Shown here: positions 1 through 6,884 of the stretch, one piece after another
Position numbering within the stretch: the stretch's first letter is position 1
How the letters are laid out: each line of letters opens with the position of its first letter
Assembly: GCA_947503155.1 (NCBI GenBank)
Contig: CANNCL010000001.1
Coordinates: forward strand, 1-64,000
Reading direction: 5' to 3'
Source of the DNA: an uncultured Erythrobacter sp.
GTDB lineage: Bacteria; Pseudomonadota; Alphaproteobacteria; Sphingomonadales; Sphingomonadaceae
Length of the DNA stretch: 64,000 nt
Notes under the pieces: generated by a model
What the model was told of the DNA's origin: nothing
Database searches by the model: none
What the model saw: only the letters and a program-made list of their open reading frames with translations
Made by a program: the position numbers and the translations under genes

Positions 1-77
1 CAGCCCTGCTGCCAAACACCGCCTAGCCAAAAATTGCCCTGCTCTTTGAAGGGGCCAGCCTCGGCTACTCCCACGCC
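1..77. other. Window edge, no gene seen
   Basis: I see no convincing reading frame, RNA gene or repeat in these bases. They are the left flank of the first IS6-family element. The 8 bases before the IS do not match the 8 bases after it, so no target-site duplication marks a simple insertion. Confidence 0.5.
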
Positions 78-918
78 GGTGCTGTCAGTCTAATCGCAAC
101 TAGTCTCTGGCTGGCGCAGCTATCCCTTACCCAGCTGCAGTTCAGGCCATAAGGTTTTGCCACTCAGCCAAGGCGACTGAGCGGAAGGTCTTGTAGGTTT
201 CTCTGTCGACGAGGTGACGTTGGGAGTTGAAGTGGTTGTGGACGTTGGCATGGACGGAAGCGAACTTCTGTAGCGATTTCATTCTTCGAAAACGCAGCAT
301 CGCCCGCTCTCTTCGTCGGAACGGCAGGTGGCTGTTTTCCGCCCGGTTGTTGGCCCAGCGACCCACCTCCTGTTTGCCGGTGTTACCAAGCTCTCGCATC
401 GCAGCTTTGTACGAGGTGAGACCGTCGGTGGTGATCTCAGCGGGCGAACCGTGGCGCTTGAGCGCCTTCTTCATGAACCGTAGCGCAGCCTTCTTGTCTC
501 GTGTCTTGGTGACGTAGCTTTCCAAGATCTCGCCCTCCTGATCGACCGCGCGCCATAGGTAGTGCAGCTCGCCGTTGATCTTCACGTAGACCTCGTCGAG
601 GTGCCATTTCCACTGCCGGAAACCGCGCATCCTGCTCACTCGTTGGCGCTGCACATCGGCTGCAAACAACGGGCCGAACCTGTTCCACCAGTGGCCCACC
701 GTCTCGTGGCAAATATCAATCCCGCGCTCGGCCAGCAGGTCCTCCACGTTCCGCAGCGAAAGTGGAAACCGGACGTACATCATCACGACCAGGCGGATGA
801 TCTCAGGTGATGAGTTGAAATAGCGAAACGGACTGGCTGGTTTGCGAGGTCTGGGCATCGCACCGCCCTACCCGATCAGGCACGTTCCGCTAACCGGTGC
901 ATTTGCTCTGACAGTGCC
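78..918 (-). mobile_element. IS6-family insertion sequence, copy 1
   Basis: An 841-bp element bounded by imperfect inverted repeats: the left end begins GGTGCTGTCAG and the right end finishes CTGACAGTGCC. It contains one transposase gene filling most of its length. The same ends bound two further full-length copies (3820-4660 and 45393-46233) and one internally deleted copy (4768-4946). Flanking octamers differ, so the element has lost its target duplication through deletion or recombination, as is common for the replicative IS6 family. The right end abuts sequence resembling the dispersed intergenic repeat found elsewhere in the window. Confidence 0.9.
142..858 (-). CDS. IS6-family DDE transposase (copy 1)
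   Basis: A 238-residue transposase of the size expected for the IS6/IS26 family. An N-terminal helix-turn-helix-like segment (about residues 18-60) precedes the catalytic core. The likely DDE residues are Asp88 (WHLDEVY), Asp145 (TTDGL) and Glu174 (NRAENSH), followed by the family's basic segment RRRERAM. It should catalyse replicative transposition that forms cointegrates. The frame is intact. Compared with copies 2 and 3 it differs by a modest number of residues, including a Gly at position 55 where copies 2 and 3 have Arg, so the three copies are old relatives rather than fresh duplicates. Confidence 0.93.
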   Translation of the reverse strand: MPRPRKPASPFRYFNSSPEIIRLVVMMYVRFPLSLRNVEDLLAERGIDICHETVGHWWNRFGPLFAADVQRQRVSRMRGFRQWKWHLDEVYVKINGELHYLWRAVDQEGEILESYVTKTRDKKAALRFMKKALKRHGSPAEITTDGLTSYKAAMRELGNTGKQEVGRWANNRAENSHLPFRRRERAMLRFRRMKSLQKFASVHANVHNHFNSQRHLVDRETYKTFRSVALAEWQNLMA

Positions 919-975
919 CAATTGCGGACGCTAGGAACTGGTTGCCCCTTGCCAAAAGCGGACTGAAAACAACTT
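919..975. repeat. Partial copy of dispersed intergenic repeat
   Basis: Directly after the IS right end the sequence reads CAATTGCGGAC, then AAAAGCGGAC some 30 bases on. Both resemble the terminal part of the intergenic repeat seen at 25934-26002, 32481-32549 and 33974-34044. As in those copies, it lies 3' of a minus-strand gene, here ogt. The other half is missing, so the IS or a deletion has probably removed it. Similarity is by eye only. Confidence 0.4.
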
Positions 976-1009
976 AGGTTTGAATGGCTGGTAGTGGGGG
1001 TGGAAGCGG

Positions 1010-1573
1010 TCACTTCTGTGGTTTAACCGCTAGTGGAAGATCACCAAACAAGGTTGGAGCCCCACCAAATTGAGCCCCTTCAATTTCGAGCATCTTGAAT
1101 TTGGTTTCTACGCCGCCTGGCGCTGAAAAGCCGGTAAGTTTGCCATTCGCACCAACAACACGGTGGCAAGGAACTATGATGGGGATAGGGTTGCGCCCGA
1201 GAACCTGTCCCACCCTTTGAGCAAAGAGCTTGTTCCCGAGTTGCAGGGCAACATCTCCGTAAGTGAGCGTCTCGCCAACTGGGATCGCGCGCGTGATAGC
1301 GTAGACCTTCGCTGTGAACGCATCGACTTCACCAAGGTCGCAGGCGACAAATGACAAATCTACTTTTTCACCGTCAAACAGCGCCGCGATTGATTGAATA
1401 GCGCGGTCAATGGCCGGTGGCGGGTTAGCTCTTTCTGCGCCGGTTCGTTTGACAATGCGGGCCGTCGTCGCGGCAGGTGTCTCTTCAGGCAAAGAGGCTG
1501 CGACGACCTTATCGCCGCGCCACGCAATGCAACAATCACCGATCGCCGTCGGGAAAAGAGCAAGGTTCACCAT
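1010..1573 (-). CDS. ogt: Methylated-DNA--protein-cysteine methyltransferase
   Basis: A suicidal DNA repair protein that transfers the alkyl group from O6-alkylguanine to its own cysteine. The diagnostic active-site motif PCHRVVG is present (acceptor Cys136 counted from the ATG at 1573), with the preceding helix-turn-helix part (GETLTYGDVALQLG) that inserts into the minor groove. At 187 residues it has the usual Ogt/MGMT length. An in-frame TTG lies two codons upstream at 1579, but the ATG seems better. The gene starts a few bases after the stop of the Lrp-type regulator on the same strand, so the two are probably co-transcribed. It sits between two IS6 copies. Confidence 0.93.
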   Translation of the reverse strand: MVNLALFPTAIGDCCIAWRGDKVVAASLPEETPAATTARIVKRTGAERANPPPAIDRAIQSIAALFDGEKVDLSFVACDLGEVDAFTAKVYAITRAIPVGETLTYGDVALQLGNKLFAQRVGQVLGRNPIPIIVPCHRVVGANGKLTGFSAPGGVETKFKMLEIEGAQFGGAPTLFGDLPLAVKPQK

Positions 1574-1584
1574 ATCCAAAAACC

Positions 1585-2082
1585 CTAGCCCAATTCAGCC
1601 TGCGGCCCGCGTTCGAGCAATGTAGTCAAGACGATGTGGCTCTTTGTGTTGGTGACTTCGCCAAATTCGCGCATTCGCACCAAGAGCCTATCAAGGGCAG
1701 GTGCATCTGTGCATCGGGCCTTGATCAAAAGGCATGAGTCTCCAGCGACACTGTGAATTTCCTCAACATCTGCATCTTCATGCAGCTTGGCAAAGTTTTC
1801 TCGGGCAGCCGCGCCGGTATAGTTTACATGGATAAAGGCTAGAAACGGACGCCCAATCTTAGCACCATCCAGATCGATGGTGGCTTTGGTAATCACACCT
1901 GCGGCTTTCATTTTCTTCACCCGTTCGTGGACTGCCGGCGCTGAAAGGTGCACTATTGCCCCGAGGTCAGAATAGGATTGCGACGAGTCCTCAGACAGCG
2001 CGCTTAACAACTTTCGGTCAGTATCATCGATAATTAGGTCCGGAACCCGTTTCTGCTGAACGTGATTCGTATCTTTATCCAT
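1585..2082 (-). CDS. Lrp/AsnC-family transcriptional regulator
   Basis: A 165-residue regulator with an N-terminal winged helix-turn-helix (IDDTDRKLLSALSEDSSQSYSDLG followed by APAVHERVKKMKAAGVI) and a C-terminal ligand-binding RAM/AsnC domain (HSVAGDSCLLIKARCTD). The frame is open further upstream, but the ATG at 2082 is preceded by AAGGAA at good spacing and gives the normal family length. It is divergent from the RhtB/LysE exporter gene at 2165, a common arrangement in which an Lrp-type protein senses an amino acid and controls its exporter. The roughly 80-bp gap between them should hold the shared operator. Ogt lies immediately downstream. Confidence 0.88.
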   Translation of the reverse strand: MDKDTNHVQQKRVPDLIIDDTDRKLLSALSEDSSQSYSDLGAIVHLSAPAVHERVKKMKAAGVITKATIDLDGAKIGRPFLAFIHVNYTGAAARENFAKLHEDADVEEIHSVAGDSCLLIKARCTDAPALDRLLVRMREFGEVTNTKSHIVLTTLLERGPQAELG

Positions 2083-2164
2083 AAGCTCTAAATTCCTTGT
2101 AGCAGAATAACGTTCAGCCATATCCATATATGGCAATACAGAATTCAGCAATAGGAGGGTTTCT

Positions 2165-2776
2165 ATGGAACTCGGAATCTATCTCATTTTCTTTTTCACC
2201 ACCGCCGTGGTGATCTTTGTTCCGGGGCCTGCTGCAATCGCGATAGCAGCGCAAGGAGCGGGTAATGGCCACAAGCGCGCGGCCTACGGAACTTTGGGCG
2301 TAGCGTCTGCCAATGCGGTCTATTTCATTCTCTCCGCGTTGGGCATTGCATCATTGCTGATCGCATCGACGTTCATTTTTAATGTCATAAAATGGGTGGG
2401 CGTCGCCTATCTGGTCTATCTTGGACTATCGGCCATTTTCAGCAAAACTGGCGGCATTCGATTCCCGACAGGCAAGTTGCAATCCGCCTCCTCGCTATTT
2501 GGCAAAGGCTTTTTGGTGGAGTTTGCGAACCCAAAGGCGCTGCTATATTTTGCAGCGATACTCCCTCAGTTTCTCGATGCCTCAAGGCCCATCGTTCTCC
2601 AAATGCTCCTCATGGGCGGGACCACAGTCGTGCTCGATCTGATCGCATACAGTCTATACGCCTATGCCGGGGACCGGTTGACCAGTGGGCGCGTCAAAGA
2701 ATGGATTGTCCGGCTGATCAACCGCGTAGCTGGCGGTGCTCTGTTGTTGGCGGGTGCCCGTATGGCGACCGTTTGA
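2165..2776 (+). CDS. LysE/RhtB-family amino-acid exporter
   Basis: A 203-residue inner-membrane protein with about six hydrophobic segments. It has the family's N-terminal FVPGPA signature (near residue 19) and the EFANPKALLYFAAILPQF motif around residues 119-136. Family members export small molecules such as homoserine, threonine, lysine or arginine; the substrate cannot be read from sequence. An AGGAGG ribosome-binding site lies about 7 bases before the ATG. The divergent Lrp-type gene is the likely regulator. The proline iminopeptidase gene follows 45 bases downstream on the same strand, which would fit a unit that releases and exports amino acids. Confidence 0.9.
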   Translation: MELGIYLIFFFTTAVVIFVPGPAAIAIAAQGAGNGHKRAAYGTLGVASANAVYFILSALGIASLLIASTFIFNVIKWVGVAYLVYLGLSAIFSKTGGIRFPTGKLQSASSLFGKGFLVEFANPKALLYFAAILPQFLDASRPIVLQMLLMGGTTVVLDLIAYSLYAYAGDRLTSGRVKEWIVRLINRVAGGALLLAGARMATV

Positions 2777-2821
2777 GCAGGCATCTGAGCTTACTTAGGC
2801 ACGCGGACAGAAGGATCTGAC

Positions 2822-3766
2822 ATGACCGAGCTATTTCCACCCATCGAACCGTATGAAACGACGTTTCTGGATGTTGGTGACGGCCATAGGGTGTTTGTTG
2901 AACAGGCCGGCAATCCAGACGGCAAGCCCGTCGTGTATCTGCATGGCGGGCCTGGGGCAGGCAATTCTCCGGCAACGCGCCAACTTTTTGACCCCGAAAT
3001 TTACCGGATTGTCCATTTCGATCAGAGAGGCTGCGGCAAGAGCACGCCGCATGCCTCGTTAGAAGCCAATACGACTTGGCATCTTGTCGGCGATATGGAG
3101 AAAATTCGCTCGTCTCTGAGAATTGATGCGTGGCAGGTCTGCGGCGGATCGTGGGGCAGCACATTGGCATTGGCCTATGCGCAATCCCATCCTGCTAGAG
3201 TGACAGAATTGATCCTTAGAGGGCTATTCCTCGACCGGAAAAAGGAAATGCGCTGGGCGATGCAAGAGGGACCCAAGGCGGTCTATCCCGACTATTGGGA
3301 AGCCTTTGAAGCGGTGATACCGAAAGAAGAAAGACATGACATGGTTGGCGCATTTTACCGCCGTGTCACCGGAGATGATGAAGCGCTGAAGCTGGCTGCG
3401 TGCCGCGCATGGTGCCTATGGGAATTTGCAATCATGACGCTTGTTCCCAATCCGGAGTACGCGGAAAATCTGACCGATGATTTTGCCCTCGCGATGGGGC
3501 GGACGTCTTGCCACTATTTTCAGCATGGAAGCTTCATGGACTCCGACGATCACATACTCGGTGGCATCGACAAGATCCGGCATATTCCCACAATCATGAT
3601 CCAAGGGCGACACGATCTTGTCACGCCAATGGTGACGGCATGGGAAATTCACAAACAATGGCCAGAAGCAGAATTGCAGATAGTCGATGGCGCAGGTCAC
3701 TCAGCCGCTGAAGCCGGCATAACGGCATCCATCATGGCGGCGGCAGCGAAATTTTCCTCCACATGA
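2822..3766 (+). CDS. pip: Proline iminopeptidase
   Basis: A 314-residue alpha/beta-hydrolase of family S33 that releases N-terminal proline from peptides. The oxyanion motif HGGPGAG (residues 41-47), the DQRGCGKS segment (about 67-74) and the nucleophile elbow GGSWGS with Ser110 are present, and the late GRHD and GAGHS segments supply the expected Asp and His of the triad. The length matches the family. There is no signal peptide, so it is cytoplasmic. The ATG at 2822 is 45 bases from the exporter stop. IS copy 2 begins 53 bases after the stop. An 8-bp inverted repeat (GGCTGCAA/TTGCAGCC at 3786-3810) lies just downstream but lacks a T-run. Confidence 0.93.
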   Translation: MTELFPPIEPYETTFLDVGDGHRVFVEQAGNPDGKPVVYLHGGPGAGNSPATRQLFDPEIYRIVHFDQRGCGKSTPHASLEANTTWHLVGDMEKIRSSLRIDAWQVCGGSWGSTLALAYAQSHPARVTELILRGLFLDRKKEMRWAMQEGPKAVYPDYWEAFEAVIPKEERHDMVGAFYRRVTGDDEALKLAACRAWCLWEFAIMTLVPNPEYAENLTDDFALAMGRTSCHYFQHGSFMDSDDHILGGIDKIRHIPTIMIQGRHDLVTPMVTAWEIHKQWPEAELQIVDGAGHSAAEAGITASIMAAAAKFSST

Positions 3767-3819
3767 GAATGAAGTTGGCCTTAGAGGCTGCAATTGGGTC
3801 GCTTGCAGCCGCTGGCTTG

Positions 3820-4660
3820 GGTGCTGTCAGTCTAATCGCAACTTGTCTCTGACCGGCGCGGCTATCCCTTACCCGATGTGAGTTCAGGCCATAAGGTTTT
3901 GCCACTCAGCCAAGGCGACTGAGCGGGAGGTCTTGTAGGTTTCGCGATCGACTAGGTGACGTTGGGAGTTGAAGTGGTTGTGGACGTTGGCGTGGACGGA
4001 AGCGAACTTCTGTAGCGATTTCATCTGTCGAAATCTGATCATCGCCCGCTCTCTTCGACGGAACGGTAAATGGCTGTTCTCCGCTCGGTTGTTGGCCCAG
4101 CGCCCGACCTCCTGCTTGTCGGTATTTCCGAGCTCATCCATTGCGGCCTTGTAAGAACGCAGCCCATCTGTGGTGATCTCCGCTGGCGAGCCGTGTCGCT
4201 TCAGCGCCTTCCTCATGAAGCGTAGAGCAGCCTTCTTATCTCGTGTCTTGGTGACGTAGCTTTCCAAGATCTCGCCCTCTTGGTCGACCGCTCGCCACAA
4301 GTAGTGCAGCTCGCCGTTGATCTTTACGTAGACCTCGTCGAGGTGCCACTTCCATTGCCGAAAACCACGCATCCGGCTTACTCGCTGGCGCTGAACATCG
4401 GCAGCAAAGAGCGGACCAAATCGGTTCCACCAATGCCGCACCGTCTCGTGGCAAATATCAATCCCGCGCTCGGCAAGCAGATCCTCAACATTCCGCAGGC
4501 TCAGCGGAAACCGGACATACATCATCACAACCAGGCGGATGATCTCCGGCGACGAGTTGAAATAGCGGAACGGGCTGGCTGGTTTCTTGGGTCTGGACAT
4601 TGCCCGGCCCTACCCGATCACGCGTGTTCTGCTAGCCGGTGCATTTACTCTGACAGTGTC
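3820..4660 (-). mobile_element. IS6-family insertion sequence, copy 2
   Basis: An 841-bp element, same orientation and ends as copy 1 (GGTGCTGTCAG at the left, CTGACAGTGTC at the right). The flanking octamers differ, so no target duplication is visible. Its right end joins a 107-bp sequence that also lies beside IS copy 3, where it leads into the 3' end of tRNA-Ser. Confidence 0.9.
3884..4600 (-). CDS. IS6-family DDE transposase (copy 2)
   Basis: A 238-residue intact transposase, nearly the same protein as copies 1 and 3. The Asp88, Asp145 and Glu174 catalytic residues are all kept (WHLDEVY, TTDGL, NRAENSH). It begins [10 protein letters not shown] where copy 1 has MPRPRKPASP. Many substitutions between the DNA copies are synonymous, which points to long separate residence under some selection or to separate acquisition. 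Confidence 0.93.
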   Translation of the reverse strand: MSRPKKPASPFRYFNSSPEIIRLVVMMYVRFPLSLRNVEDLLAERGIDICHETVRHWWNRFGPLFAADVQRQRVSRMRGFRQWKWHLDEVYVKINGELHYLWRAVDQEGEILESYVTKTRDKKAALRFMRKALKRHGSPAEITTDGLRSYKAAMDELGNTDKQEVGRWANNRAENSHLPFRRRERAMIRFRQMKSLQKFASVHANVHNHFNSQRHLVDRETYKTSRSVALAEWQNLMA

Positions 4661-4767
4661 CTGCTTCACGATGGAACTGAGTACGGATTGGCCTGTTCAA
4701 ACCCGCAGACACCGCCGCTTTGCGGGCGCGCCTGCGTAAACAGAGATTGGTGCTGGGGGTTGTTGGC
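4661..4767. repeat. Displaced copy of the tRNA-Ser 3' flank
   Basis: These 107 bases align with 46234-46339, the sequence between IS copy 3 and tRNA-Ser(GGA), at roughly 90% identity by eye. Both copies directly follow the right end of a full-length IS6 element. The match ends with TGGC, the complement of the tRNA's encoded GCCA terminus. At that exact point this copy is interrupted by the 179-bp mini-IS, whereas at 46340 the tRNA body continues. It marks the far end of a roughly 41.6-kb segment bracketed by direct repeats. Confidence 0.8.
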
Positions 4768-4946
4768 GGTGCTGTCAGTCTAATCGCAACTCGTCTCAGG
4801 TCGGCGCAGCTAACCCTTTCCCTATGTGAGTTCAGGCCATGAGTTGAAATAGCGAAACGGGCTGGCTGGATTGCGAGACCTGGGAATTGCCATGCCCAAG
4901 CTATCCCGCACATTCCTCTAACCAGTGCATTTGCTTTGACAGTGCC
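4768..4946 (-). mobile_element. Internally deleted IS6 derivative (mini-IS)
   Basis: A 179-bp element with both IS ends (GGTGCTGTCAG at the left, TTTGACAGTGCC at the right). About 70 bases from the left end run up to the transposase stop region. They are joined to about 105 bases from the other end, including the first few codons of the transposase gene. The catalytic core is gone, so it could move only with transposase supplied by the full copies. The structure is that of a MITE-like derivative. No target duplication is seen. It sits exactly at the tRNA-end position of the duplicated flank. Confidence 0.85.
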
Positions 4947-5000
4947 GTCATCGGCATTTGGGCCAACGCTCAATTCTTGTTTTGACAACGATCGAATGAT

Positions 5001-6884
5001 CTAGCGTCTGAATAACTCAAGCGGCCGTACAATTATCCGAAAGCTGAATCCTCGGTCCTGCAAATCGCGACTTCCGGTCAGCGGGACGTCAATCAAAGCT
5101 TCTGCGTAGGTCAATCTGGCTTCGAACGCGCGCGAGGGTATCCAATTGAGCCCCACCCCGACACTGGCAATGTCGTTGGGAGTTGCTGGCGGACCTTCTC
5201 GATTGCCCAGAATGGCACCGTCTACGAATACGCTCCCGGAAAACCGCCCCAGATCAATATCGCTGCGCGAACCGGAATCGCCTGACAGGCTGAAAGTGCG
5301 CGCCAGTTCTACCGATGCGTTGATCCCGGTATCAGCCAATACGAGCGTTTCGCGATACCCACGCACCGTCTGCGCGCCGCCGGCGGCAAAGCGTTCGCCC
5401 GAAAACAGGATACCGTCTGCATATTGCCCGGAAATTCGTGCGCGCAGTTCCAAACCGCTGTCATTGAGACGCCGGGCGTAACTGACCTGAGCCCTGAACG
5501 CGCGAAAATCCTCATCGGGTGAAATCAGATTGGGCAGCACAGAACGAGTGCCTTCAATACCCTGCGTAGCGGTAAGATTGACCGCTAAGACTGTGCTGAT
5601 GCCGCGTTCGATCAAGTCACCGGTCAATCGCACAGCGGTGTATTCAGATCGCCCGTTCACCGCTCCGGGGCTAAAGGAAAACGGCCTGCCAAGCAGTGTG
5701 GTATCGGACTGGCGATGCGCAACGCTGACGCCAACCGAGACGGTGCGCGCGGCCTGCCACCCTTCGCCAGCACCACGAGGGGTTAGGGGGCTTTCGACCA
5801 ACCGGTAACCAAACCCGCCTTCAATCTGCCAATCTTCTGCTGTGATATCGAGTGGCAGCAGCTCAGGATCAATCACCGCAGCGTTGTTGAAACCGCCCCG
5901 AAGGCGCAGCACAGTCCTTGTCCCTATAAAAGGCGTTTCGTAGCCTGCGATAAGATCTTGCCGCCCACCAGTAGCTCCTGTCTCCACGCTTAGAATATCG
6001 CCCGGTCGCAAAGCGTTGCGCAGTGAACCGCCAACACTGACGCGTTCTCCGCCTATTGACGGCGAGCGGCTGTTGGCAATGTTTACATAGGCGTCGAATA
6101 TCGGAGTCGGATCGATTTCCAGCAAAAGCCTTGCTTCGCCGGGACGGGCACCGGGGATCAGATTTGCCGACAGGGTTTCAATCGCCGCATTCTCCGCCAG
6201 CAGCCTGAATTCACGCTCAATATCAATCACATTAAGCGGAGTGCTGCGAGCCGATGGCATTCGGTTGACTATAAATCCATCGCTCAGCCGATTGCGGCCC
6301 ACTGGGCCAAATGCGATATCTGGCCGCGCTTCGCCATCGGCATTGACTAATTGGCCATAGACAAGCCTGAGGTTGAGCATCCCGCCATCAGCTGGCGGCG
6401 CACCATCAATAAGAACGCCGGAATTAATGTAACCGTTTTCGATATAAGCGCGGTTGATGAGCTGAACCAACGCCACAATCCGGTCGAGCGGAACCGCTTC
6501 GCCGATCATGGAATTGCTCGCAAACTGGCGCTCAGCCCAAGCGCCATCCAGAAGTTCGCCTTCGTCATGCAGGAGTGCAATCGAAGCGCCTTCCTCTGCG
6601 GCCGGTTGCCATCTCTTCAATGGGACTGCGAATGCGGCGATATTCTCGCTCACTGCTACGCCAGCCAGCCGGACCGAGCCTGCGACAGGTGCAATCGCGG
6701 GCACATCGACGGGTGGTCGTTCAAATTCAACCTCGTCGGCGAATTCAGGCGTGGCCTGATTTGCGGTTCGTCCCGTTCGCTCAGATATCGGGTTATCGGG
6801 CGATACCTCCTGCGCCTGCGCCGCTGCGCCGCAGCCAAGCAGAACGATTGCCGAAAGCCGGCCGAAAACCATCATATTTTTCAT
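5001..6884 (-). CDS. TpsB outer-membrane transporter (ShlB/FhaC/HecB type)
   Basis: A 627-residue Omp85-superfamily protein expected to secrete the neighbouring giant TpsA across the outer membrane. It has a signal peptide ending near AAAQAQ, a proline-rich linker, a POTRA region (about residues 70-250; note NRAYIENGYINSG, typical of the second POTRA) and a C-terminal 16-strand barrel region. The conserved VRGY tetrad of the L6 loop lies near residue 507. The ATG at 6884 overlaps the tpsA TGA as ATGA, indicating translational coupling; an in-frame GTG two codons upstream is a weaker start. It is last in the CHAT-tpsA-tpsB operon. The substrate assignment rests on this linkage. Confidence 0.93.
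   Translation of the reverse strand: MKNMMVFGRLSAIVLLGCGAAAQAQEVSPDNPISERTGRTANQATPEFADEVEFERPPVDVPAIAPVAGSVRLAGVAVSENIAAFAVPLKRWQPAAEEGASIALLHDEGELLDGAWAERQFASNSMIGEAVPLDRIVALVQLINRAYIENGYINSGVLIDGAPPADGGMLNLRLVYGQLVNADGEARPDIAFGPVGRNRLSDGFIVNRMPSARSTPLNVIDIEREFRLLAENAAIETLSANLIPGARPGEARLLLEIDPTPIFDAYVNIANSRSPSIGGERVSVGGSLRNALRPGDILSVETGATGGRQDLIAGYETPFIGTRTVLRLRGGFNNAAVIDPELLPLDITAEDWQIEGGFGYRLVESPLTPRGAGEGWQAARTVSVGVSVAHRQSDTTLLGRPFSFSPGAVNGRSEYTAVRLTGDLIERGISTVLAVNLTATQGIEGTRSVLPNLISPDEDFRAFRAQVSYARRLNDSGLELRARISGQYADGILFSGERFAAGGAQTVRGYRETLVLADTGINASVELARTFSLSGDSGSRSDIDLGRFSGSVFVDGAILGNREGPPATPNDIASVGVGLNWIPSRAFEARLTYAEALIDVPLTGSRDLQDRGFSFRIIVRPLELFRR

Noticed and set aside
78-918. Target-site duplications around the IS6 copies
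   Set aside because: The 8-bp flanks were compared for all copies and none match, so none is listed.
3786-3810. Terminator after pip
   Set aside because: The 8-bp inverted repeat is real, but there is no T-run and the loop is long, so I do not call it a terminator.
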